A stretch of DNA of 64,000 bases from Pseudomonas azotoformans (GCF_900103345.1 NZ_LT629702.1:4216001-4280000), one strand, 5' to 3'. Shown: positions 1 to 8,454, counted from the first letter of the stretch. Notes: generated by a model not told the origin, from the letters alone. A program made the numbers and translations.

Positions 1-305
1 CGGTCCAATGGGCGGATTGCACGCCGTTCAATCCCCAGTTCCATGCGAAAAAACCGGTCCATCAGCAACAGCCCCCAGCCATCGGGCAACGAATCGCTGA
101 ACGCTCCCGGCAGGCCACCGAACAGCATCGGGTCGGCTGCCAACTGAGGCGTAGCAGAGAAGTCCATGTACAGCGGCGCCAAGTTGAAGCCGCTCGCCAG
201 CCAACTCGGATCATACGAAAAATAAATCCCCCTGCCGGGCGCATCCACCAGCTCACCGACGTGTGAACCTTGCAACATGACGTGCAGTGCCGAGACTGTT
301 TTCAT
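1..305 (-). CDS. HipA-like serine/threonine kinase toxin, N-terminal part (cut by window edge)
   Basis: About 101 residues read leftward from an ATG at 305-303 and run off the window. The visible part matches the HipA N-terminal region: a short beta-rich start, then FSYDPSWLAS, then FGGLPGAFSDSLPDGWG, which is the signature found before the kinase core. The family phosphorylates translation-related targets such as aminoacyl-tRNA synthetases and is neutralised by a HipB partner. The start codon overlaps the stop of the upstream HipB-like gene (ATGA at 305-302), implying translational coupling. The catalytic region lies outside the window, so activity cannot be judged. Confidence 0.85.
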   Translation of the reverse strand, partial: MKTVSALHVMLQGSHVGELVDAPGRGIYFSYDPSWLASGFNLAPLYMDFSATPQLAADPMLFGGLPGAFSDSLPDGWGLLLMDRFFRMELGIERRAIRPLD

Positions 306-598
306 CGACGTCCTCGAAGCCTGGTTTGACCTTTCAATTCCTGAAGACTGATCGGCGGCGGCGCACTGAACAGATTCGCCATTTGCGCCCCGAGCCCCAG
401 GCTCATCGCGATCAGCAGCAAGGCATCAAGGGAAATCTTGCCGGTCGTTTCAAAGCGCTTGAGCGTGGACTCGGCCACCCCCGACTGGGCTGCCAGGGCT
501 CGGCGAGAAAGGTTCTTGCTCAGCCGCAGCGCCTTGGCATTCCCTGCGATCTGCAAAGCAATCTCGCCGGGGGCGTAGAGAATATGAGTAAGAGCCAT
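302..598 (-). CDS. HipB-like XRE-family antitoxin/regulator
   Basis: A 98-residue protein with one helix-turn-helix domain (about residues 20-75; core LSRRALAAQSGVAESTLKRF). It is the expected DNA-binding antitoxin of the HipA-like toxin just downstream, with which it overlaps by 4 bp. A GAGGT ribosome site lies about 7 bases before the ATG. Such antitoxins usually repress their own promoter, which would lie in the AT-rich gap at 600-815. The C-terminal tail is basic and has no recognisable domain. Confidence 0.85.
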   Translation of the reverse strand: MALTHILYAPGEIALQIAGNAKALRLSKNLSRRALAAQSGVAESTLKRFETTGKISLDALLLIAMSLGLGAQMANLFSAPPPISLQELKGQTRLRGRR

Positions 599-815
599 AG
601 TTCGACCTCAAGTGAGTGTTAGCAAGTGTAGCAGGCGTTGAATAAACATATTAAATAATGGACAACAGGTTAGCCAATAATCGGTATTATCTCCAATAAG
701 AGACAATATAATATCTTTTATATTTTTATGAGTTTGCTCTGGTCTGCGACACCTTTGACCCTCCTCGAAAGGTGCGCGACCATCTGCGCCATCTCACGTC
801 CCTCAAGGCCAAACC
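599..815. other. AT-rich intergenic region between hipB-like and DUF3010 genes
   Basis: A divergent gap clearly richer in A+T than its surroundings, especially 640-730 (runs such as ATATAATATC and TATATTTTTATG). It must carry the promoters of the leftward hipBA-like operon and the rightward DUF3010 gene. A short inverted repeat (TCTC-CAATAA-GAGA near 690-705) could be part of a HipB operator, but it is too short to call. Confidence 0.4.
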
Positions 816-1232
816 ATGAAAACCTGCGGCATCGAAATCAAAGGCAGCGAAGCCATCATCGCTGTCGCTTCCCTGGACAATCAGGCGCTGACCCATGCCG
901 CCCTGGCGACCAAGAAGATCGCCCTGGAAGACGACGATGAAGCCGCCAACGTCAAAGCCTTCGCCGTTCAAGTGAAGGCATTTGTGCAGGAAAACGCCAT
1001 CGAGCGGATCGCGATCAAGAAGCGCAGCAAGAAAGGTGAATTCGCCGGCGGCCCGACCACGTTCAAGATTGAAGGGGTATTTCAGTTGCTGGAGGGGGTT
1101 GAGGTGACGCTGCTGTCACCGCAGACCATCAATGCGCAGAACAAGAAGCACAACTTCGAACTGCCGGCGACGCTGAACAAGTACCAGCATGAAGCGTACA
1201 AAGCAGCGTGCGCTGCCCTGCTGAAGAAATAA
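816..1232 (+). CDS. DUF3010 family protein
   Basis: A 138-residue soluble protein starting MKTCGIEIKGSEAIIAV and matching the DUF3010 family in length and in its middle segment AIKKRSKKGEFAGGPTTFK. No signal peptide or membrane segment is seen. The opening strand-glycine pattern (GIEIKGSEAIIAV) resembles nuclease or actin-like folds that begin with a small beta hairpin, but no catalytic set is evident. It lies alone between the hipBA-like pair and an AAA ATPase. The function of the family is unknown. Confidence 0.75.
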   Translation: MKTCGIEIKGSEAIIAVASLDNQALTHAALATKKIALEDDDEAANVKAFAVQVKAFVQENAIERIAIKKRSKKGEFAGGPTTFKIEGVFQLLEGVEVTLLSPQTINAQNKKHNFELPATLNKYQHEAYKAACAALLKK

Positions 1233-1251
1233 GCCACATCATCAATTTACT

Positions 1252-1339
1252 GTGGGAGGGGGCTTGCCCCCGATAGCGGTGGGTCAGCCAACGTTGTATC
1301 AACTGACAGCCTGTCATCGGGGGCAAGCCCCCTCCCACA
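1252..1339. repeat. REPIN, GGGGGCTTGCCCCCGAT family
   Basis: Two inverted REP arms (TGTGGGAGGGGGCTTGCCCC... and its complement) enclose a spacer of about 40 bases. It sits between the convergent DUF3010 and ATPase genes. The outer ends are TGTGGG/CCCACA, the same arrangement as the elements at 5635, 24945, 30339 and 40101. Confidence 0.95.
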
Positions 1340-1341
1340 TG

Positions 1342-2508
1342 TCAGCGCTTGTTGCGCAGCCAATCGCCGAAGGTCTTGTCCTCCAGGGCATACCCCCCCC
1401 GACTCGACTTCCATACCAGCTCCTTGTCGCGCAGGGCATCGATACAGGCCTGAATCGTCTGGGTGCCCGGCACCACGTCGCTGCCCATGTCCTCCAGCGC
1501 CTTGCTGACCGCCGTTAGGGTGCTGTCGGTGAACGGCGCGAAGGGTTCGTTGTTTTGCGAGCGCTCCACCATCACTTCCAGAACGGCGCGCTGGGGGATG
1601 GTGAGGTTGTTCCAGGCGCTTTCGAATTCGGTCCACACGCCGGCGCGCAACAGTTCGGCGCGGCTGTGCAGCAGTTGACCCAAATTGCTCGCCTCGCCCA
1701 ACTCCAGCGCCACTTCTCCAATGATGGTACGCAGCATCTCGGGGCGACGGCCAACCAGCTCAAAAGCCTCATCAATATCGTCCGCGCTGAATTGGTTGGT
1801 TTTCGCCAAGTGCGCATTGAGGTGCGCGGTGTAGGCTTGTGTAAACGCCTTACCCAGCAGCGGAAACGGCGTGATGCTGGAGCCGAAGAATGGCTGGCTT
1901 TTGCCCAGAACCAAATGGGCCAGCTTGTCGCGATTGGAGCCGGTGAACACCAGATGCAAACCGCTGCCGTCCTCGTCACGCCCTTGGTTGAGCTGATCCC
2001 GGGCGGCCTTCAGCGCAAACATCGCATTGATGCCTGAATCGCTGGTCAACGCGTGCTGCGCTTCGTCAATCACCAGGACCACGGGTTTTTCCGCCGCGTG
2101 ATGGAGCAACTCCAAGGCCTGGGTCAACGTCGCGCCGACGGGCAATTGAGGCTTGCTGAAGTCCCAGGACAGCGTGCGCAGAAAGCTCAGTTTTTCGATG
2201 CCAATGTTCTTGGCCAACTTGCGGATGCCCTTTTCATAAGGCACCAGCGCGGCGGCAATTGCACTGGCAATCAAGTCTGCCGGATCTTTCTCTTTGTCCG
2301 CCCACAGGTCGACATACACGGCCAGCCAGCCTCGAAGCTGGCACTCCGGGATCAGGTCTTCACGTAGAAAGGTACTTTTGCCTGTTCGGCGTGGCGCCGC
2401 GAGAAACAGGCCAGAGGTGAAATCCTGGATACCCACCCCCACCAGGCCGTCGGCGATGCTGCTTGCCAGCGCGGGACGGCGGAATACAAAGCCGCTGTGC
2501 TTGGACAT
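1342..2508 (-). CDS. Stand-alone AAA family ATPase with C-terminal winged-helix-like region
   Basis: A 388-residue protein. The P-loop is APRRTGKST (residues 38-46), a variant in which the first glycine of the Walker A motif is lost. Walker B is VVLVIDEAQ (143-151). The layout of an N-terminal ATPase followed by a predicted helical lid and a C-terminal winged helix (about 290-388) resembles Orc1/Cdc6-like and archaeal-type ATPases of bacterial accessory DNA. The substrate is unknown. It is read from a strong, motif-rich AT promoter directly after cdhR and ends beside a REPIN. A DNA-binding or autoregulatory role is inference only. Confidence 0.7.
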   Translation of the reverse strand: MSKHSGFVFRRPALASSIADGLVGVGIQDFTSGLFLAAPRRTGKSTFLREDLIPECQLRGWLAVYVDLWADKEKDPADLIASAIAAALVPYEKGIRKLAKNIGIEKLSFLRTLSWDFSKPQLPVGATLTQALELLHHAAEKPVVLVIDEAQHALTSDSGINAMFALKAARDQLNQGRDEDGSGLHLVFTGSNRDKLAHLVLGKSQPFFGSSITPFPLLGKAFTQAYTAHLNAHLAKTNQFSADDIDEAFELVGRRPEMLRTIIGEVALELGEASNLGQLLHSRAELLRAGVWTEFESAWNNLTIPQRAVLEVMVERSQNNEPFAPFTDSTLTAVSKALEDMGSDVVPGTQTIQACIDALRDKELVWKSSRGGYALEDKTFGDWLRNKR

Positions 2509-2580
2509 GGTTTTATACTCGATTATGAAAACAACTATAAATTATAGTCATGAGTATAATTGACTATAATTGCCCGTCAA
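2509..2580 (-). promoter_or_regulatory. Sigma70-like promoter of the AAA ATPase with iterated ACTATAA half-sites
   Basis: On the minus strand TTGACG (2580-2575) and TATACT (2558-2553) are spaced by 16 bases. Copies of a 6-7 base half-site occur in both orientations: ACTATAA at 2534 and 2563, TTATAGT at 2542, GTATAA at 2554 and TTATAC at 2513. The pair at 2534-2548 is a perfect inverted repeat around one central A. The sites overlap the -10 and spacer, as expected for a repressor operator. Confidence 0.6.
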
Positions 2581-3521
2581 ACCACCTCCCGTCGCCGGTC
2601 CTCCCTCGGACATTTCGCAAACCTTGCCCGATAACTGCGGGTGAAATACGACGGCGACTCAAACCCGCATGCAATGCTCACTTCCAGCACACTCAGGTCG
2701 CTCTGGCGCAGCAACTGTCGGGCTTTCTCCAGGCGCAGGCCGAGGTAGAAGTTGCTCGGCGTGTCGTTCAAATGCAGGCGAAACAGGCGCTCCAACTGGC
2801 GGCGCGTCACTTTGATCGCCTCGGCCAGGGCCAATGTGCTCAATGGCGGCTCGGTGTGCTGCTCCATCTCGCCGATCACCTGCACCAGTTTCTTGTTGTT
2901 GATGCCGTAGCGCGTGGCGATCTGCATGCGCTGGTGGTCTTTGCGTGGGCGGATGCGGCCGAGCACGAATTGTTCGGAGACCTGGATCGCCAGCTCGGGG
3001 CCGTGGGCTTGGGCGATCAGGTCGAGCATCAGGTCGATGGACGCGGTGCCACCGGCGCAGGTGATGCGGCGGCGGTCGATCTCGAACAGCTCCTGGGTGA
3101 CGGTCAGGTGCGGATAGGATTCCTTGAACGCGTCGATGGCCTCCCAGTGCAGGGTGAGGCGGTGGCCGTCGAGCAGCCCGGCTTCGGCGAGGACGCAGGC
3201 GCCGGTGTCGATGGCGCCGAGGGTCACGCCATCGTGATCGAGGCGACGCAGCCAGTGCTCCAGCGCAGGCGTGGCGAACTGCAGCGGCTCGAAGCCCGCC
3301 ACCACCAATAACGTCGCGCCCTTTTTCAACGGTTCCAGCGCAGCGTCGGCGTTGACCGACATCCCATTGCTCGCCAATACCGCGCCGCCATCGGCGCTCA
3401 GCACGTGCCAGCGGTATAGCTCGCCACGAAAGCGGTTGGCTACTCGCAGCGGCTCCAGCGCAGAGATAAAGCCGATGGCCGAAAAGCCCGGCATCAGCAG
3501 AAAGTAGAAATCCTGGGACAT
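2577..3521 (-). CDS. cdhR: GlxA-type AraC family regulator of carnitine catabolism
   Basis: A 314-residue protein. Residues 1-190 form a DJ-1/PfpI-like amidase-type domain (MSQDFYFLLMPGFSAIGF at the start). Residues 215-310 are an AraC double helix-turn-helix with VTRRQLERLFRLHL and the conserved PSYFTRSYRARF second helix. It is divergent from the caiX-cdh operon, exactly as cdhR is in P. aeruginosa, where CdhR activates carnitine genes in response to carnitine. Assignment rests on family plus context. The paralogous regulator at 9026 (gbdR) has the same architecture, so context decides between them. Confidence 0.85.
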   Translation of the reverse strand: MSQDFYFLLMPGFSAIGFISALEPLRVANRFRGELYRWHVLSADGGAVLASNGMSVNADAALEPLKKGATLLVVAGFEPLQFATPALEHWLRRLDHDGVTLGAIDTGACVLAEAGLLDGHRLTLHWEAIDAFKESYPHLTVTQELFEIDRRRITCAGGTASIDLMLDLIAQAHGPELAIQVSEQFVLGRIRPRKDHQRMQIATRYGINNKKLVQVIGEMEQHTEPPLSTLALAEAIKVTRRQLERLFRLHLNDTPSNFYLGLRLEKARQLLRQSDLSVLEVSIACGFESPSYFTRSYRARFAKCPREDRRREVV

Positions 3522-3582
3522 GGTGGCGCTCTCGTCGGACGGGCAGCGTGCTCACTGTGATACGCCAGTTCAACGAACCATT

Positions 3583-3626
3583 CAAGAGCACAGGTCGCTG
3601 CAGTGCAAGAGCTGGTCGCCGCCGTG
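3583..3626. promoter_or_regulatory. Imperfect direct repeat in the cdhR-caiX divergent promoter
   Basis: Two adjacent copies, 3583-3605 and 3606-3626, share CAAGAGC, GGTCGC and GTG at near-identical phase (about two helical turns). AraC-type regulators commonly bind direct repeats, so this is a candidate CdhR site. It lies about 90-130 bp before the caiX start and 60-105 bp from the cdhR start. Confidence 0.4.
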
Positions 3627-3715
3627 CGTTTTGTCGGCCCTCAAGCTGCGTAATTTGATCCCACGGCGCACAAAGACGCCGGACCCCACAATAACGACCT
3701 GCCGAGGGATCCACC

Positions 3716-4660
3716 ATGAACCGACTGATCAGCCGCTGCGTGCTCGCACTCAGCGCCAGCGCCATCTTGAGCACAAACGTACTGGCTGCCGACGCGGCAT
3801 CCTGCCAGAACGTGCGCATGGGCGTGGTGAACTGGACCGACGTAATCGCCACCAGCGCCATGACCCAAGTGTTGCTCGACGGCCTCGGCTACAAGACCAA
3901 ACAGACCAGCGCCTCCCAGCAAATCATCTTCGCCGGCATCCGCGACCAGCGCCTGGACCTGTTCCTGGGCTACTGGAACCCGCTGATGACCCAGACCATC
4001 ACGCCGTTTGTCGACGCCAAGCAAGTCAAGGTACTCGACAAGCCCAGCCTGGAAGACGCCCGCGCCACCCTTGCCGTGCCCACCTACCTGGCAGACAAGG
4101 GCCTGAAAACCTTCGCCGACATCGCCAAGTTCGAGAAAGAGCTGGGCGGCAAAATCTACGGCATCGAGCCAGGCTCAGGCGCCAACACCCAGATCAAGGC
4201 GATGATCGCCAAGAACCAGTTCGGCCTGGGCAAATTCCAGCTGGTCGAGTCCAGTGAAGCCGGCATGCTCGCCGCCGTCGACCGCGCCGTGCGCCGCAAG
4301 GAAGCCGTGGTGTTCTTCGGCTGGGCGCCGCACCCGATGAACGTCAACGTCGCCATGACCTACCTCACCGGCAGCGACGACGCCCTGGGGCCGAACGAAG
4401 GCATGGCCACCGTGTGGAGCGTCACTGCACCGAACTACGCCGAACAGTGCCCCAACGTGCACAAACTGCTGACCAACCTGACCTTCACCGCCGCCGACGA
4501 GAGCCGGATGATGCAGCCGCTGCTGGATCACAAGGACGCCATCGAGTCCGCCAAACAGTGGCTCAAGGATCACCCGCAAGACCAGGCCCGCTGGCTGGAA
4601 GGCGTGACCACCTTCGACGGCAAGCCGGCGGCGGCCAACCTGCAACTGACCAGCAAATAA
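3716..4660 (+). CDS. caiX: L-carnitine-binding periplasmic protein of a betaine-type ABC transporter
   Basis: A 314-residue protein with a Sec signal peptide (cleavage near LSTNVLA-ADAAS) and an OpuAC-type quaternary-amine-binding fold. Segments such as VVNWTDVIATSAMT, LFLGYWNP and VFFGWAPHPMN carry the aromatic residues that form a cation-pi cage in this family. It closely parallels cbcX at 12442. It heads the carnitine genes, divergent from cdhR, and there is no permease or ATPase here. In P. aeruginosa CaiX delivers carnitine to the shared CbcWV core, and the same is expected here with the pair at 13459-15479. Confidence 0.9.
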   Translation: MNRLISRCVLALSASAILSTNVLAADAASCQNVRMGVVNWTDVIATSAMTQVLLDGLGYKTKQTSASQQIIFAGIRDQRLDLFLGYWNPLMTQTITPFVDAKQVKVLDKPSLEDARATLAVPTYLADKGLKTFADIAKFEKELGGKIYGIEPGSGANTQIKAMIAKNQFGLGKFQLVESSEAGMLAAVDRAVRRKEAVVFFGWAPHPMNVNVAMTYLTGSDDALGPNEGMATVWSVTAPNYAEQCPNVHKLLTNLTFTAADESRMMQPLLDHKDAIESAKQWLKDHPQDQARWLEGVTTFDGKPAAANLQLTSK

Positions 4661-4738
4661 CCTGATTCGAATCACCGTGTCGCAGCCATTCCCGGCTGCG
4701 CACGGCATCACTACGCCCGTCTGTAAGGAACCTGCCTC

Positions 4739-5626
4739 ATGAACCACGACGTCATCATCACCTGCGCACTCACCGGTGCTGGCGACACGACCAGCAAAAG
4801 CCCACACGTGCCGGTCACCCCCAAGCAAATCGCCGCCGCTGCGGTGGAAGCCGCCAAGGCCGGCGCCACCGTGGTGCATTGCCATGTGCGTGACCCGCAA
4901 ACCGGCAAGTTCAGCCGCGACGTCGCCCTGTACCGCGAAGTGATGGAGCGTATCCGCGAGGCCGACATCGACATCATCGTCAACCTCACCGCCGGCATGG
5001 GCGGCGACCTGGAGATCGGTGGCGGCGAGAACCCGATGGAGTTCGGCCCCAACACCGACCTGGTCGGCCCGCTGACCCGCCTGGCCCACGTCGAAGAACT
5101 GCTGCCGGAAATCTGCACCCTGGACTGCGGCACCCTGAACTTCGGCGATGGCGACACCATTTACGTGTCCACCCCGGCACAACTGCGGGCGGGCGCCAAA
5201 CGCATCCAGGAGCTGGGCGTAAAGGCCGAGCTGGAAATCTTCGACACCGGTCACCTGTGGTTCGCCAAGCAGATGATCAAGGAAGGCCTGCTCGACAACC
5301 CGCTGTTCCAACTGTGCCTGGGTATCCCATGGGGCGCACCGGCTGACACCACCACCATGAAAGCCATGGTCGACAACCTGCCCGCCGACGCCGTGTGGGC
5401 CGGCTTCGGCATCGGCCGCATGCAAATGCCGATGGCGGCGCAAGCGGTGCTGCTGGGCGGCAACGTGCGGGTCGGCCTGGAAGACAACCTGTGGCTGGAC
5501 AAGGGTGTGCTTGCGACCAACGGCCAGTTGGTGGAACGCGCCAGTGAAATCCTCAGCCGCCTCGGCGCACGGGTCATGACCCCCGCCGAAGGACGCATAA
5601 AAATGGGCCTCACCAAACGCCGCTAA
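4739..5626 (+). CDS. cdhC: Dehydrocarnitine cleavage enzyme (BKACE family)
   Basis: A 295-residue member of the beta-keto acid cleavage family (PF05853). Visible hallmarks are [12 protein letters not shown] (metal-binding His pair, residues 46-57), NLTAGMGGD and the [10 protein letters not shown] segment. In carnitine-degrading pseudomonads this enzyme converts 3-dehydrocarnitine plus acetyl-CoA to betainyl-CoA and acetoacetate. It lies between caiX and cdhA in the expected order. A TAAGGA ribosome site precedes the ATG. A REPIN separates it from cdhA. Confidence 0.92.
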   Translation: MNHDVIITCALTGAGDTTSKSPHVPVTPKQIAAAAVEAAKAGATVVHCHVRDPQTGKFSRDVALYREVMERIREADIDIIVNLTAGMGGDLEIGGGENPMEFGPNTDLVGPLTRLAHVEELLPEICTLDCGTLNFGDGDTIYVSTPAQLRAGAKRIQELGVKAELEIFDTGHLWFAKQMIKEGLLDNPLFQLCLGIPWGAPADTTTMKAMVDNLPADAVWAGFGIGRMQMPMAAQAVLLGGNVRVGLEDNLWLDKGVLATNGQLVERASEILSRLGARVMTPAEGRIKMGLTKRR

Positions 5627-5634
5627 TCAAAAAA

Positions 5635-5722
5635 TGTGGGAGGGGGCTTGCCCCCGATTACGGTGCATCAGTACCGAATGTATCGACTGACACACCGCTA
5701 TCGGGGGCAAGCCCCCTCCCAC
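5635..5722. repeat. REPIN, GGGGGCTTGCCCCCGAT family, inside the cdh operon
   Basis: Inverted arms with TGTGGG/CCCACA outer ends, 88 bp in total, lie between cdhC and cdhA, which read in the same direction. A stable hairpin here could protect upstream mRNA or lower downstream expression. Confidence 0.95.
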
Positions 5723-5753
5723 ACTGGACCACCGAAATCCATAGGAATTTGCC

Positions 5754-6719
5754 ATGAGCTTTATCACCGAAATCAAAACCTTCGCCGCCCTCGGCAGCGG
5801 TGTCATCGGCAGCGGCTGGGTGTCCCGCGCCCTGGCCCATGGCCTGGATGTGGTCGCCTGGGACCCGGCGCCCGGTGCCGAAGCCGCACTGCGCAAGCGC
5901 GTCGCCAACGCCTGGGGCGCCCTGGAGAAACAAGGGCTGGCGCCGGGTGCCTCGCAAGACCGCCTGCGCTTCGTCGCGACCATCGAAGCGTGTGTGAAAG
6001 ACGCCGACTTCATCCAGGAAAGCGCCCCCGAACGCCTGGAGCTGAAGCTCGACCTGCACAGCAAGATCAGCGCAGCAGCCAAGCCGAATGCGTTGATCGG
6101 TTCAAGCACCTCGGGCCTGTTGCCGAGTGAGTTCTACGAAGGATCGACCCACCCGGAACGCTGTGTGGTCGGCCATCCGTTCAACCCGGTTTACCTGTTG
6201 CCGCTGGTGGAGGTCGTCGGCGGCAAGAACACCGCGCCAGAAGCCATCCAGGCTGCGATCAAGGTGTATGAATCCCTCGGCATGCGCCCGCTGCATGTGC
6301 GCAAGGAAGTGCCTGGTTTTATCGCCGACCGCCTGCTGGAAGCGCTGTGGCGTGAAGCACTTCACTTGGTCAATGACGGCGTCGCTACCACCGGTGAAAT
6401 CGACGATGCAATTCGCTTCGGCGCTGGCCTGCGCTGGTCGTTCATGGGCACGTTCCTCACCTACACCCTGGCGGGCGGCGATGCCGGCATGCGGCACTTC
6501 ATGGCGCAGTTCGGCCCGGCACTGCAATTGCCGTGGACCTACCTGCCGGCGCCGGAACTGACCGACAAGCTGATCGATGATGTGGTCGACGGCACCAGCG
6601 ACCAGTTGGGTACACACAGCATTTCAGCGCTGGAGCGCTATCGTGATGATTGCCTGCTGGCGGTGCTGGAAGCGGTGAAAACCACCAAGGCCAAGCACGG
6701 CATGACCTTCGCTGAATAA
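5754..6719 (+). CDS. cdhA: L-carnitine 3-dehydrogenase
   Basis: A 321-residue NAD-dependent dehydrogenase of the 3-hydroxyacyl-CoA dehydrogenase superfamily. The N-terminal Rossmann motif is [13 protein letters not shown] (residues 14-26). The family block [16 protein letters not shown] and the following helical C-terminal domain are intact. It oxidises carnitine to 3-dehydrocarnitine, the substrate of CdhC. Length agrees with bacterial carnitine dehydrogenases. The gene follows a REPIN and is closely spaced (13 bp) to cdhB. Confidence 0.92.
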   Translation: MSFITEIKTFAALGSGVIGSGWVSRALAHGLDVVAWDPAPGAEAALRKRVANAWGALEKQGLAPGASQDRLRFVATIEACVKDADFIQESAPERLELKLDLHSKISAAAKPNALIGSSTSGLLPSEFYEGSTHPERCVVGHPFNPVYLLPLVEVVGGKNTAPEAIQAAIKVYESLGMRPLHVRKEVPGFIADRLLEALWREALHLVNDGVATTGEIDDAIRFGAGLRWSFMGTFLTYTLAGGDAGMRHFMAQFGPALQLPWTYLPAPELTDKLIDDVVDGTSDQLGTHSISALERYRDDCLLAVLEAVKTTKAKHGMTFAE

Positions 6720-6732
6720 CGGAAACCCCGAC

Positions 6733-7212
6733 ATGCCCGCACTCACCACCTACACCACCCAGGTCCACCCCGACTGGGTGGACTACAACGGCCACCTGCG
6801 CGACGCGTTCTACCTGCTGATCTTCAGCTACGCCACCGACGCGCTGATGGACACCCTCGGGCTGGACAGTGAAAACCGCGAAGCCAGTGGCCATTCGCTG
6901 TTCACCCTGGAGTTGCACCTCAACTACCTGCACGAGGTGAAACTCGGCGCCGACGTGGAGGTGCATACCCAGCTGATCGCCCATGACGCCAAGCGCCTGC
7001 ACCTCTATCACAGCCTGCACCTGGTGGGGGATGAGAAGGAACTGGCGGGCAACGAACAGATGCTGTTGCACGTGGACCTGGCCGGTCCGCACGCAGCGCC
7101 GTTCACCGAGCCCACACTGGAAAGACTCACTGCCATCAGCGCCGAGCAGGCTGACCTGCCGCGCCCTGCCCTGCTCGGCCGAGTGATTGGGCTGCCACCC
7201 AAAAAACAATAA
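6733..7212 (+). CDS. cdhB: Betainyl-CoA thioesterase (hotdog fold)
   Basis: A 159-residue single-domain hotdog thioesterase. The start region PDWVDYNGHLRDAFY carries the Asp and the NGH motif typical of 4-hydroxybenzoyl-CoA-thioesterase-like enzymes. In the carnitine pathway CdhB hydrolyses betainyl-CoA to glycine betaine and CoA. It is 13 bp from cdhA and 9 bp from the dioxygenase gene, so very probably cotranscribed. Confidence 0.88.
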   Translation: MPALTTYTTQVHPDWVDYNGHLRDAFYLLIFSYATDALMDTLGLDSENREASGHSLFTLELHLNYLHEVKLGADVEVHTQLIAHDAKRLHLYHSLHLVGDEKELAGNEQMLLHVDLAGPHAAPFTEPTLERLTAISAEQADLPRPALLGRVIGLPPKKQ

Positions 7213-7221
7213 GGAGCCACC

Positions 7222-8388
7222 ATGCAAACCACCGCCGCTGTTGCCGATTTCCGTACCTACCCGAAGATCTGCGACCTTGCGCAGGTGCAGGTGCTAAATG
7301 ATCAGATTCGTGTGCAATGGGCCGATGGGCGGGTCAGCCCGTTTCATCATCAGTGGCTGCGGGACAACTGCCCCTGCGCGGAATGCGTGTACAGCGTGAC
7401 CCGCGAGCAGGTGCTCGAGATTGTCGATGTGGACGAGCACCTCAGCGCTGTCGACGCACGCATCGATCAAGGCTTGTTGAGCGTGCAATGGAGCGGCGGC
7501 CACCGCAGCCAGTACGACCCCGGCTGGCTGCGGGCGCATGCCTACGACGATGAGTCCCGCGCCGAACGCTGGGCGGCGAAGCCCAAACCCCAGCTGTGGG
7601 ACAGCCGCTTCCAACTGCCGGTGTTCGACTATTCAGCGGTCATGCAAGACCCCCACGCATTGTTGCAGTGGCTGCTGGCGCTACGTGACTGCGGCCTCAC
7701 CCAAATCCGCGGCGTGCCCACCGAGCCCGGCGCCCTGGCGCTGGTCGCCAAGCGCATTTCATTCATCCGCGAGAGCAACTTCGGCGTGCTGTTCAACGTG
7801 CAATCCAAGGCCGATGCCGACAGCAATGCCTACACCGCCTTCAACCTGCCGTTGCACAGTGACTTGCCCACGCGGGAGCTGCAACCGGGCCTGCAGTTTT
7901 TGCATTGCCTGGTGAACGATGCCGACGGTGGCGAAAGTATTTTTGCCGATGGGTTTGCCATCGCCTGCGCCCTGCGTACCGAAGACCCCGAAGCGTTCCT
8001 GGCGCTGTGCGACATCCCGGTGGAGTTTCGCAACAAGGACCGTCACAGCGACTACCGCCAGTTGGCGCCGATCATTGCGCTGGATGCCTTGGGCGATATC
8101 GCGGAGATCCGCATGGCCAACTTTCTACGCGGGCCATTTGATACCAGTGAGGACCAGATGCCGTTGCTGTATCGCGCGTATCGGCGCTTTATCGCGATGA
8201 CGCGGGAAGCTCGCTTTCGCGTGGTACAGCGCCTGAACCCCGGTGAGCTGTGGTGCTTCGATAACCGCCGCACCTTGCATGCGCGTCATGCTTTTGACCC
8301 GGCTTCCGGGCTCGGCATTTTCAAGGGTGTTATATCGATAGGGATGAGTTGCTCTCGCGCATTTTGGTGTTGCAACGGTAGACCGTAG
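7222..8388 (+). CDS. Gamma-butyrobetaine dioxygenase with a frameshifted C-terminus
   Basis: As read, 388 residues. The N-terminal DUF971-like zinc domain carries HHQWLRDNCPCAEC (about residues 36-49). The TauD-like catalytic domain carries the iron ligands HSD (in LPLHSDLPTREL) and the distal His of RRTLHARHAF. The family hydroxylates gamma-butyrobetaine to carnitine using Fe(II), 2-oxoglutarate and O2, feeding CdhA. After FDPASG the reading frame departs from family sequence. Adding one G to the run at 8308-8310 restores RHFQGCYIDRDELLSRIL and a stop at 8379-8381. All iron ligands precede the lesion, but the lost tail is a conserved element. It may be a real mutation or a base missed in a homopolymer. 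Confidence 0.88.
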   Translation: MQTTAAVADFRTYPKICDLAQVQVLNDQIRVQWADGRVSPFHHQWLRDNCPCAECVYSVTREQVLEIVDVDEHLSAVDARIDQGLLSVQWSGGHRSQYDPGWLRAHAYDDESRAERWAAKPKPQLWDSRFQLPVFDYSAVMQDPHALLQWLLALRDCGLTQIRGVPTEPGALALVAKRISFIRESNFGVLFNVQSKADADSNAYTAFNLPLHSDLPTRELQPGLQFLHCLVNDADGGESIFADGFAIACALRTEDPEAFLALCDIPVEFRNKDRHSDYRQLAPIIALDALGDIAEIRMANFLRGPFDTSEDQMPLLYRAYRRFIAMTREARFRVVQRLNPGELWCFDNRRTLHARHAFDPASGLGIFKGVISIGMSCSRAFWCCNGRP

Positions 8389-8395
8389 CGCGCCT

Positions 8396-8419
8396 TTCGC
8401 GAGCAAGCCCGCTCCCACA
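8396..8419. repeat. Single REP arm, GCGGGCTTGCTCGCGAA family
   Basis: One unpaired arm (TTCGCGAGCAAGCCCGCTCC plus CACA) directly after the dioxygenase stop. No partner arm is found within 200 bp. Confidence 0.8.
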
Positions 8420-8454
8420 AAAAAGCCCCGACCCAGCCGTGACTGGATCGAGGC
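8418..8454 (-). terminator. Rho-independent terminator on the minus strand
   Basis: On the minus strand GCCTCGATCCAG (8454-8443), loop TCACGG, and CTGGGTCGGGGC (8436-8425) form a 12-bp stem with a few G-U pairs, followed by six T (8424-8419). On the plus strand no T tract follows. It therefore serves a leftward transcript coming from about 8460-8660. Confidence 0.75.
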
